Source: an uncultured Prevotellaceae bacterium (lineage in GTDB: Bacteria; Bacteroidota; Bacteroidia; Bacteroidales; Bacteroidaceae). Taken from it: a DNA stretch of 7,311 nt. Made by a program: the position numbers and the translations under genes. The stretch's first letter is position 1; every line of letters starts with the position of its first letter. The stretch covers positions 1 to 7,311 of the forward strand of contig CAMPCG010000142.1 in the NCBI GenBank assembly GCA_946644025.1, given 5' to 3'. Shown here one piece after another: positions 1 through 5,902 of this stretch. The notes below the pieces were generated by a model. It searched no databases. It was not told the DNA's origin and saw only the letters and a program-made list of their open reading frames with translations.

Positions 1-2
1 CC

Positions 3-2435
3 TGCCACGGTGTGCGCCAGGGCGGCTACACCGTCTATCCGCAGCCTATCGGCATGGCCGCCGCGTTCAATGCCGAACTGGTGCGCAAGGTCTTCTCGCA
101 GGTCAGCGACGAGGCCCGCGCCAACTGGAACCGCTCTGACCACAACATCTTCAACGTGCCCCAGGGCGTGACCTACTATCCCGGCAATCCTGAACTTACC
201 TTCTGGTGCCCGAACGTGAACATCTTCCGCGACCCGCGATGGGGACGGGGACAGGAGACCTGTGGCGAAGACCCTTACCTCAATGCCGTGCTGGGTGTGC
301 AGACCGTGCTGGGTATGCAGGTCGGAGTTAGTGGTTCTGATGGCGCAGCAACTCCTCACTCCTCACTCCTCACTCCTCACTACTACAAGACCCACGCCTG
401 CGCCAAGCACTATGCCGTGCACAGCGGTCCCGAGCCCCTGCGCCACTCGATGAACGTCGAGCCCTCGCACCGCGACCTCTGGGAGACCTATCTGCCGGCC
501 TTCAAGGCCCTGGTGAAGAAGGGTAACGTGCGCGAAGTGATGTGTGCTTACCAGCGCTTCGAGGGCAAGCCCTGTTGCATGAGTGACCGTCTGCTCATCG
601 ACATCCTGCGCAACAAGTGGGGCTACGACGGACTGGTGGTCACCGACTGCGATGCCATCAACAACTTCTACAGTAAAGGCCAGCACGAGACCCACGACGG
701 CCCCCTCTCGGCCAGCGTCGACGCCGTGCTCAACGGCACCGACCTGGAGTGTGGCAAGGTGTTCATGAGTCTGGCCGAAGCCCTGAAGCAGGGACTCATC
801 AAGGAGAGCGACCTCGACGCCCATCTGCGCCGTACGCTCATGGGTCGCTTCGAGCTGGGCATGTTCGACCCCGCCGACATGCTCCCTTGGGCCAATATCC
901 CCGCCTCGGTCATCAGCTGTGAAGAGCACGACCGGCTGGCCACGCAGGCCGCCCGCGAGTCGATGGTGCTGCTGGAGAACAAGAACGGCGTGCTGCCGCT
1001 CTCCAAGAAGATAAAAAAGCTGGCCGTACTTGGCCCCAACGCCCAAGATGTGGAGTTGCTCAATGGCAACTATGGCGGCACGCCCACCGAGGCCCACCAG
1101 CACTCGCTGCTGGACGGCATTGCCGCTGCACTGGCGGAGGAAGACGTAGAGATATACAATCCAAAGACCTGCGAACTGGACGACGACTACACCACCATTC
1201 ACCACTTGCTCCACTTCAACAACGGACGTGGCGTGAAGGTCGAGTTCTGGAATAACAGACAGCTGAGCGGCGAGCCTGTCAAGACGGAGTATTGGACAGA
1301 GCCGCTGAATTTCTCAACCTTTGGTGCCTGGGGCTTCGCCGAGGGCGTCAGCAACGACAACCTCTCTGTGCGCATCACCGGGCAGTACAAGTCCACCTTC
1401 ACCGGCGAGATGAAATACACCCTCACCACCGACAATGGCTACGTGCTGAAGGTGAATGGCGTAGTGGTGGAAGACGCCAAGCCCGCCCCTCGTCGCGGCT
1501 TTGGTTTCCATCGTGCCGTGGAGTATAAGTCGTTCCCGGTGGCAGAGGGCAAGACCTACGACGTAGAGATAACCTACTCCCGTGGCAATGGCAACTTCGC
1601 CATGCTGCGTGGCGACATCTGCGAGCGCCGTCTTGTAGACTTTACCGACGTGGCTCGCCAGTGCAGCGATGCCGACGCCATCATCATCATAGGCGGTATC
1701 TCCGCCCGCATGGAGGGCGAGGGTGGCGACAAGCAGACCATCGAGCTGCCCCGCGTGCAGCAGCGCCTCGTGCGTGCCATGCACGAGACCGGCCGCCCCG
1801 TCATCTTCGTCAACTGCAGCGGCTCGGCCATCGCCTTCGGTTCGCTGGAGGGCCAGTACGACGCCCTGCTCCAGGCCTGGTATCCCGGTCAGGGCGGTGC
1901 CAAAGCCCTCGCCGACGTGCTCTTCGGCGACTACAACCCCGGCGGCAAGCTGCCCGTCACCTTCTACCGCTCCAACGACGACCTGCCCGACTTCCTCGAC
2001 TACTCCATGAAGAACCGCACCTACCGCTACTTCACCGGACAGCCGCAGTACGCCTTTGGCTACGGCCTTAGCTATACCACCTTCAGCGTGGGCAAGGGCC
2101 AGCTGTCGGCCAAGACGATGCAGACGGACGGCAAGGTGACCGTGACCGTGCCCGTCACCAACACCGGACGGCGCGAGGGCACCGAGACCGTGCAGGTCTA
2201 CGTCAAACGCCTTGGCGACCCCGGCGCTCCCATCAAGGCGCTGAAGGGATTCCAGAAACTCTCGCTGAAGCCCGGCGAGACCCAGCAGACTGTCATCACC
2301 CTCGACGGCGAGGCCTTCGAGTACTACGACGAGATGGCCTACGAACTGGCTGTGAAACCTGGACGCTACCAGATACTCTACGGCACCTCCTCGCTCGACA
2401 AGGATCTCAAGGCCTTGGACTTCGAGGTAAAATAG
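3..2435 (+). CDS. Glycoside hydrolase family 3 beta-glycosidase (beta-glucosidase/beta-xylosidase type) with PA14 insert, 5'-truncated
   Basis: The gene enters from outside the window and its first full codon is at 3. The GTG at 12 is an internal Val in a conserved CHGV segment, not a start. Counting from that Val as residue 1, the N-terminal (beta/alpha)8 domain shows PNVNIFRDPRWGRGQE (67-82), KHYAVHSGP (132-140) and GLVVTDCDAI, where D212 is the expected nucleophile. The second alpha/beta domain spans about 312-400 and 540-690 and is split by a PA14 domain (about 402-537). E570 in MEGEGGD is the likely acid/base, with E568 as the alternative. A Fn3-like domain fills about 708-807. GH3 enzymes release terminal beta-linked glucose or xylose from oligosaccharides, and PA14 usually shapes the substrate pocket. 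The export signal would lie in the missing N-terminus. One oddity is a loop at about 104-123 encoded partly by a heptanucleotide repeat. The family is certain, but the exact substrate is not. Confidence 0.95.
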   Translation, partial: CHGVRQGGYTVYPQPIGMAAAFNAELVRKVFSQVSDEARANWNRSDHNIFNVPQGVTYYPGNPELTFWCPNVNIFRDPRWGRGQETCGEDPYLNAVLGVQTVLGMQVGVSGSDGAATPHSSLLTPHYYKTHACAKHYAVHSGPEPLRHSMNVEPSHRDLWETYLPAFKALVKKGNVREVMCAYQRFEGKPCCMSDRLLIDILRNKWGYDGLVVTDCDAINNFYSKGQHETHDGPLSASVDAVLNGTDLECGKVFMSLAEALKQGLIKESDLDAHLRRTLMGRFELGMFDPADMLPWANIPASVISCEEHDRLATQAARESMVLLENKNGVLPLSKKIKKLAVLGPNAQDVELLNGNYGGTPTEAHQHSLLDGIAAALAEEDVEIYNPKTCELDDDYTTIHHLLHFNNGRGVKVEFWNNRQLSGEPVKTEYWTEPLNFSTFGAWGFAEGVSNDNLSVRITGQYKSTFTGEMKYTLTTDNGYVLKVNGVVVEDAKPAPRRGFGFHRAVEYKSFPVAEGKTYDVEITYSRGNGNFAMLRGDICERRLVDFTDVARQCSDADAIIIIGGISARMEGEGGDKQTIELPRVQQRLVRAMHETGRPVIFVNCSGSAIAFGSLEGQYDALLQAWYPGQGGAKALADVLFGDYNPGGKLPVTFYRSNDDLPDFLDYSMKNRTYRYFTGQPQYAFGYGLSYTTFSVGKGQLSAKTMQTDGKVTVTVPVTNTGRREGTETVQVYVKRLGDPGAPIKALKGFQKLSLKPGETQQTVITLDGEAFEYYDEMAYELAVKPGRYQILYGTSSLDKDLKALDFEVK
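351..378 (+). repeat. Four perfect tandem copies of ACTCCTC inside the GH3 gene
   Basis: Units lie at 351-357, 358-364, 365-371 and 372-378, followed by a partial ACT. They encode residues 114-123, a TPHSSLLTPH stretch that itself repeats every seven residues because three units make 21 nt. The tract falls in a loop just before the conserved KTHACAKHYAVHS segment. From memory of the family, homologues have a shorter linker here. The unit length is not a multiple of three. Loss of one unit would shift reading into a stop at 451-453, and gain of one unit would lead to a stop at 524-526. Upstream, GGAGTT at 324-329 is inverted relative to AACTCC at 350-355. Confidence 0.9.
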
Positions 2436-2440
2436 CCTGA

Positions 2441-2545
2441 TAATTGGTCGTTTGGTTGTTTGGTCGTTTACGTATTCGCCTCCCAAACTACTAAACGACT
2501 AATTACCCAAACGAACAAACGACTATTTTCCCAAACGACTAATTA
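2441..2545. repeat. Octanucleotide repeat field with inverted 13-bp ends
   Basis: The left part has three octads, GGTCGTTT (2446-2453), GGTTGTTT (2454-2461) and GGTCGTTT (2462-2469). The right part, 2485-2540, reads in 8-bp steps in the opposite orientation, with AAACGACT at 2493, 2517 and 2533 and related octads between. The 13-mer AAACGACTAATTA occurs at 2493-2505 and 2533-2545, exactly five octads apart. Its inverse with one mismatch, TAATTGGTCGTTT, is at 2441-2453. GTCGTTTA (2463-2470) can pair with TAAACGAC (2492-2499) in the transcript. The field begins five bases after the GH3 stop. Function is unknown. Confidence 0.8.
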
Positions 2546-2566
2546 GCTTACTAAGTGGGCGGTGCT

Positions 2567-2611
2567 TCTGTTCAGCCGAATTGCGCAATTCGGCTGAACA
2601 GAGATTTTTTA
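2567..2611 (+). terminator. Rho-independent terminator built on a perfect 36-bp palindrome
   Basis: Positions 2567-2584 (TCTGTTCAGCCGAATTGC) are followed directly by their exact reverse complement at 2585-2602. A run of six Ts follows at 2605-2610. As RNA this gives a long stem with a minimal loop and then a U-tract, a standard intrinsic terminator for the + strand. It would end GH3 transcription about 130 bp after the stop and isolate the next operon. A matching A-run upstream is lacking, so it does not look bidirectional. Because the palindrome is perfect, a protein-binding or repetitive-element role is also possible. Confidence 0.7.
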
Positions 2612-2684
2612 TTGGGTAGCTTAAAAACATCAAATCCCGACGTGATTTTAACTCGAATCGGTCATTAAAATGGGCTATGAGTTT

Positions 2685-2772
2685 GAACGGCTTTCTCTGG
2701 TAGAAAGAACGGCTTATTCCCATCGAAAGAACGGCTTTTTCTGATATAAAGAACGGCTTTCTCTAATAGAGA
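2685..2772. repeat. Four tandem 22-bp repeats starting GAACGGCTT
   Basis: Copies start at 2685, 2707, 2729 and 2751, each exactly 22 bp apart. All four begin GAACGGCTT, copies 1-3 end in AAA and copy 4 ends in AGA, while the middle is T- and C-rich and variable. Across the junctions, AAAG and CTTT flank AACGG as a small dyad, complete in copies 3 and 4 and partial in copy 2. The array ends about 69 bp before the TAACTTTG element. A period of 22 bp is close to two helical turns, so all copies face the same side of the DNA. This fits a set of protein-binding sites, which is inference only. There are no spacers, so it is not a CRISPR array. Confidence 0.85.
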
Positions 2773-2840
2773 GCGCTCGCATTTTAAGCCCGAATAGTTA
2801 AAGTTGGCGAATAAATACACCGAGTTTGAATGGTTTTTTG

Positions 2841-2848
2841 TAACTTTG
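2841..2848 (+). promoter_or_regulatory. Bacteroidetes-type -7 promoter element TAACTTTG
   Basis: TAACTTTG matches the Bacteroidetes -7 consensus TAnnTTTG exactly. Initiation would fall shortly after it, leaving a leader of roughly 30-40 nt before the ATG at 2888. The expected TTTG -33 element is not at the usual distance; the nearest TTTG (2825-2828) leaves only 12 bp. The promoter may therefore depend on an activator, possibly one bound to the 22-bp repeats upstream. No other full match was noticed in this intergenic region on the + strand. Confidence 0.55.
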
Positions 2849-2887
2849 CCAAAAATTGATGACTACGATTGAATAGAAAATAAAAGA

Positions 2888-3748
2888 ATGAAGAAACTAT
2901 TTGCTGTTATTTATGCATTGACTGTCGCCGTCGGTGTTTTTGCCACGGGGCAGAACGGTGACGTCATCTACATCGACGGGGAGCGGTGGAGCTTGCTCAT
3001 TAAGCCTGTCGAGTACGATTCCATACTTTATTTCAGCTTGAAGGCGGCATTGCCGAAGGAGCGTTCGTGGTCTACCGCTAATTGGGATGGCTACACGGGC
3101 TATTGGAGCATCCGCGACGAGCGGCTCTGCTTGGACAGCATCACGGTGGAGATGTATGACCAGGAGACTAAGCAGAGCCATGAGCAGCGCATCGCTGAGG
3201 CCGACATGCACCGTTTGTTCAAGGACTACTACACGAAGGACGGCATCGTGGCGACCTGGCTCTCAAAGAATATCAGGGCGGCGAAAGGCAAGAAGATTTA
3301 CTACCAACATTCAGGTTACGAACGGAACCATGAACACGAGCAGGTGCTGACCGTTAAAAACGGAAAGGTGACTGCCTGTCAGGCTTATCACAACAAGGTG
3401 GTGACGGAAGGCTTTTCCTTGTCAGACCTCAAAGGCCAGGAAGACATCAAGGCCCGCTTCCCGCTCCACCTCGAGGCTTATCCCGAACTGGAAGGCGTGA
3501 AGCGCATCATCTTCTCCGTGCAGCATGTCCGCCTCGACGCTTCGGGGAACCTCCTCGACTGCGATGTAACGGCCAAAGTGAGATTCCAAGACGAAAAGGA
3601 GTTACGCAACATCGAAGGGCTGGCAAAGGAGATGAAGGCCATGCTGAAGGACATCAGCCCGTGGAAGACGCTGTTCATAAACGGCGAATATGTGCCGGAA
3701 GAGAAACATGGCTTTAGCATCCCCTATATCTTAACACCTAACACCTAA
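2888..3748 (+). CDS. Uncharacterised secreted protein, first gene of the operon
   Basis: The product is 286 residues and I do not recognise a named family. The N-terminus, [19 protein letters not shown], is a clear Sec signal peptide with likely cleavage near residue 19-21 and no lipobox cysteine, so it is probably periplasmic. The mature N-terminal part is rich in aromatics (IYIDGERW at 27-34, [15 protein letters not shown] at 61-75). The last 80 residues (about 205-286) have a strand, helix, strand order ending in [14 protein letters not shown]...FSIPYI. That is loosely like the C-terminal domain of TonB-type energy transducers, a weak resemblance. The gene is less GC-rich than its neighbours. 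The ATG follows an A-rich leader with no clear Shine-Dalgarno site, as is usual in this phylum. The last five codons and the stop are supplied by a heptanucleotide repeat. GH51 starts 25 bp later, so cotranscription is likely. Confidence 0.8.
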   Translation: MKKLFAVIYALTVAVGVFATGQNGDVIYIDGERWSLLIKPVEYDSILYFSLKAALPKERSWSTANWDGYTGYWSIRDERLCLDSITVEMYDQETKQSHEQRIAEADMHRLFKDYYTKDGIVATWLSKNIRAAKGKKIYYQHSGYERNHEHEQVLTVKNGKVTACQAYHNKVVTEGFSLSDLKGQEDIKARFPLHLEAYPELEGVKRIIFSVQHVRLDASGNLLDCDVTAKVRFQDEKELRNIEGLAKEMKAMLKDISPWKTLFINGEYVPEEKHGFSIPYILTPNT

Positions 3749-3752
3749 CATC
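3732..3752 (+). repeat. Heptanucleotide repeat TAACACC x3 at a CDS end
   Basis: TAACACC at 3732-3738 and 3739-3745 is followed by TAACATC at 3746-3752 and a degenerate CAACAAC at 3753-3759. The tract encodes the final LTPNT and the TAA stop (3746-3748) of the upstream gene, then runs into the leader of the GH51 gene. Its period matches that of the repeat inside the GH3 gene, although the unit sequence differs. Confidence 0.8.
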
Positions 3753-3773
3753 CAACAACAAATATCATCAACC

Positions 3774-5372
3774 ATGAGAAAGACTATTATTTCCGCAACT
3801 ATCGCGATGGCTTTTGCCCTGTCGGCCGCGGCCGCAGAGAGTGTTAAGGCGACTATTCACGCCGACCAGCCCGGGGCCAAGATTAACCGTGAAATCTACG
3901 GTCAGTTCTCCGAGCATCTCGGTACGTGCATCTATGGTGGCCTGTGGGTTGGCGAGGAGTCGCCCATCCCCAACATCAAGGGCTACCGCAAGGATGTCTT
4001 CGAGGCCCTTCAGGCCCTGAAGGTTCCCGTGCTGCGCTGGCCCGGCGGTTGCTTTGCCGACGACTATCACTGGATGGACGGCATTGGTCCCAAGGACAAG
4101 CGTCCCTCGCTGCGCAACAACAACTGGGGCGGCACCATCGAGGACAACTCCTTCGGTACGCACGAGTTCCTGAATCTCTGCGAGATGCTGGGCTGCGAAC
4201 CCTACATCAGCGGCAACGTAGGCTCGGGCACGGTCAAGGAGATGGCCCAGTGGGTGGAGTACATGACCAGCGACGGCGATACGCCGATGGCCCGTCTGCG
4301 CCGTCAGAACGGCCGCGAGAAGGCATGGAAGGTGAAGTACTTCGGCATTGGCAACGAGGCCTGGGGCTGCGGTGGCAACATGACGGCGCAGTACTACAGC
4401 GACGAGTTCCGCAAGTTCAACACCTATCTGCGCGACTATACCGGCAACAAGCTCTACCGCATCGCCTCGGGAGCCAGCGACTACGACTACGACTGGACCG
4501 AGGTCTGCATGAAGAACATCGGCAGCCGTATGCAGGGCATCTCGCTGCACTACTACACCTGCTCGGGATGGAGCGGGTCGAAGGGCTCGGCCACGAAGTT
4601 CGACAACGACCAGTACTACTGGGCGCTGGGCAAGTGTCTGGAGATAGAGGAGGTCATCAAGAAGCACAAGGCCATCATGGACAAGGCCGACCCGAAGGGC
4701 AAGATTGGGCTGCTCGTCGACGAGTGGGGCACGTGGTGGGACGAGGAGCCCGGCACCGTCAGCGGTCACCTCTACCAGCAGAACGCCCTGCGCGATGCCT
4801 TCGTGGCTGCCCTCTCGCTCAACGTCTTCCATAAGTATACCGACCGTGTGAAGATGGCCAACATCGCACAGGTGGTGAACGTGCTGCAGTCGATGATACT
4901 AACCGACCAGGTGGGCACGGGCCATATAGTGCTCACGCCTACCTACCACATCTTCCGGATGTACACCCCCTTCCAGGAAGCCACCTACCTGCCCGTCGAC
5001 CTGCCCACGGAGACCATCCAGGTGAGCAAGGCCTACTTCAAGGAAAAGGAGGGCGCCAAGGATGCCGGCTACCGTCCGTGCCCCATGCTCTCGGCCTCGG
5101 CCGCTAAGGCTGCCGACGGTAGTCTCGTGCTGGCCGTCACCAACGTCAGTCTCGATAAGGCGCAGACCATCGACTTCCAGATAGACGGCTATGCGGCCAA
5201 GAGCGTGAGCGGACAAATCCTCACGTCGAAGAATGTGGCCGACTACAACGACTTCCAGCATCCCGCCGTCGTGGCCCCCGCCACGTTCAAGGATGCCAAG
5301 CTGAAGGGCGGCGTGCTCACCGTCAACATCCCCGCCAAGTCGGTCGTCGTGCTCACCCTCGGTGCTAAATAG
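3774..5372 (+). CDS. Alpha-L-arabinofuranosidase, glycoside hydrolase family 51
   Basis: The product is 532 residues. The N-terminus, [22 protein letters not shown], is a Sec signal peptide with likely cleavage around residue 20-21 and no lipobox, so export to the periplasm or beyond is expected. The (beta/alpha)8 domain shows the GH51 marks [14 protein letters not shown] (37-50), [15 protein letters not shown] (86-100), [11 protein letters not shown] (191-201) with acid/base E195, and [10 protein letters not shown] (313-322) with nucleophile E317. The C-terminal beta-sandwich expected in the family spans about the last 130 residues, ending VVVLTLGAK. The enzyme hydrolyses terminal non-reducing alpha-L-arabinofuranosyl groups from arabinoxylan, arabinan or arabinosylated xyloglucan fragments, with retention of configuration. 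Length is typical of secreted Bacteroidetes members. It sits 25 bp after the unknown secreted gene and 9 bp before the lipoprotein gene, inside one probable operon. Confidence 0.95.
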   Translation: MRKTIISATIAMAFALSAAAAESVKATIHADQPGAKINREIYGQFSEHLGTCIYGGLWVGEESPIPNIKGYRKDVFEALQALKVPVLRWPGGCFADDYHWMDGIGPKDKRPSLRNNNWGGTIEDNSFGTHEFLNLCEMLGCEPYISGNVGSGTVKEMAQWVEYMTSDGDTPMARLRRQNGREKAWKVKYFGIGNEAWGCGGNMTAQYYSDEFRKFNTYLRDYTGNKLYRIASGASDYDYDWTEVCMKNIGSRMQGISLHYYTCSGWSGSKGSATKFDNDQYYWALGKCLEIEEVIKKHKAIMDKADPKGKIGLLVDEWGTWWDEEPGTVSGHLYQQNALRDAFVAALSLNVFHKYTDRVKMANIAQVVNVLQSMILTDQVGTGHIVLTPTYHIFRMYTPFQEATYLPVDLPTETIQVSKAYFKEKEGAKDAGYRPCPMLSASAAKAADGSLVLAVTNVSLDKAQTIDFQIDGYAAKSVSGQILTSKNVADYNDFQHPAVVAPATFKDAKLKGGVLTVNIPAKSVVVLTLGAK

Positions 5373-5381
5373 CTTGTGTCT

Positions 5382-5867
5382 ATGGGAAAGTCTTGTCGCT
5401 TCACACTGTTCTTGCTGGCCGCCCTGCTCGTCGGCTGTGCCTCGCAGCAGCAGCGGGCCGAGGAAAAGGCCCGTATGCAGCAGGTGGTGGTCGAGGCAGT
5501 GGCTGCGAGGCAGTGGCGTATAGACATCACGTCGATGAACGCGATGCGTTACGGCGCACGGACGGTCACTCCCGACTTCTTCCTCGAGCTGCGCGGCGAC
5601 ACGCTCCGCAGCTATCTGCCCTATCTGGGCCAGGTACACCGTGCGCCCGTGTTGTCGCCGTCGCAGGGACTGAACTTCGACGCGCCGCTGCTGGGCTACC
5701 GCGAGAGCCACCCCAAGGCCCATCTGTCGCTCGTGGAGATAGACGTGAAGACACAGGAGGACCTCTACCGCTATCGCGTAGAGATATACGACACCGGCAG
5801 TGCCTACATCCACGTGCAGTCGCAGCATCGTGACCCCATCAGCTTCGACGGCTACTTTGCCGAATGA
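5382..5867 (+). CDS. DUF4251-family lipoprotein
   Basis: The ATG at 5382 is chosen over a GTG at 5376 because it puts MGKSCRFTLFLLAALLVGC directly as a lipoprotein signal. The lipobox is LVGC with C19, giving 161 residues. Residues +2 to +6 after the cysteine (ASQQQ) lack the acidic or charged surface-export signal seen in many Bacteroidetes surface lipoproteins, which hints at a periplasm-facing anchor. The body matches the DUF4251 pattern as I recall it: a short helix (21-43), RQWRIDITSMNAMRYGAR (43-60), a GDTLRSYLPYLGQV strand pair (72-85), GLNFDAPLLGY (96-106) and a final VEIYDTGSAYIHVQSQHRDPISFDG. These proteins are common in Bacteroidales and have no established function. It follows the GH51 stop by 9 bp and precedes GH5 by 31 bp, so it is cotranscribed with glycosidases. 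I cannot say whether it takes part in sugar use. Confidence 0.88.
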   Translation: MGKSCRFTLFLLAALLVGCASQQQRAEEKARMQQVVVEAVAARQWRIDITSMNAMRYGARTVTPDFFLELRGDTLRSYLPYLGQVHRAPVLSPSQGLNFDAPLLGYRESHPKAHLSLVEIDVKTQEDLYRYRVEIYDTGSAYIHVQSQHRDPISFDGYFAE

Positions 5868-5902
5868 ATAAGAACTAATACTGCTAAATGCTAAAGCAAT
5901 GA
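5864..5902 (+). promoter_or_regulatory. Two four-codon mini-ORFs linking lipoprotein stop to GH5 start
   Basis: The lipoprotein stop TGA (5865-5867) overlaps an ATG (5864-5866) that opens a four-codon frame (MNKN) ending at 5878. A second four-codon frame (MLKQ) begins at 5888 and its TGA (5900-5902) overlaps the GH5 ATG at 5899 as ATGA. The spacer also contains TGCTAAA twice in tandem (5882-5895). This could pass terminating ribosomes from one gene to the next. In a short AT-rich gap it could equally be chance. Confidence 0.25.

Larger units (their letters stand above)
2436..2887. other. AT-rich intergenic region between GH3 gene and the downstream operon
   Basis: This 452-bp gap is markedly richer in A and T than the flanking GH genes. 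It holds, in order, an octanucleotide repeat field, a palindromic terminator, a 22-bp tandem array and a promoter element, each listed separately. I see nothing definable in 2612-2684. In 2773-2840 there is only a degenerate GAGTTTGAATGG stretch (2822-2833), which resembles GAGTTTGAACGG at the start of the 22-bp array. No convincing protein-coding gene or structured RNA of a known class is seen. Confidence 0.75.

Noticed and set aside
12..14. GTG as the GH3 start codon
   Set aside because: The frame is open to the window edge and the preceding codons (CHG) belong to a conserved GH3 segment, so the gene is truncated by the window.
363..1214. 283-codon open frame on the - strand
   Set aside because: It is antisense to conserved GH3 motifs. 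Long antisense frames are expected in GC-rich genes, and its translation has low-complexity V/G/L/H composition with no recognisable domain.
1314..2486. 390-codon open frame on the - strand
   Set aside because: It is a shadow of the GH3 PA14, C-terminal and Fn3-like domains, with no signal or known motif.
2523..2723. 66-codon open frame on the - strand in the intergenic region
   Set aside because: It is made of the palindrome and part of the 22-bp repeats, with no homology I recognise and no promoter motif seen.
2685..2772. CRISPR array
   Set aside because: The copies are contiguous 22-bp tandem units without unique spacers, and no cas gene is nearby.
3768..4832. 354-codon open frame on the - strand
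   Set aside because: It lies opposite the GH51 gene, whose catalytic motifs are intact; this is a composition artefact.
5376..5378. GTG as the lipoprotein start
   Set aside because: It adds only two residues ahead of an ATG that gives a compact lipoprotein signal.
4899..5828. 309-codon open frame on the - strand
   Set aside because: It lies opposite the end of GH51 and the lipoprotein gene, both well supported on the + strand.
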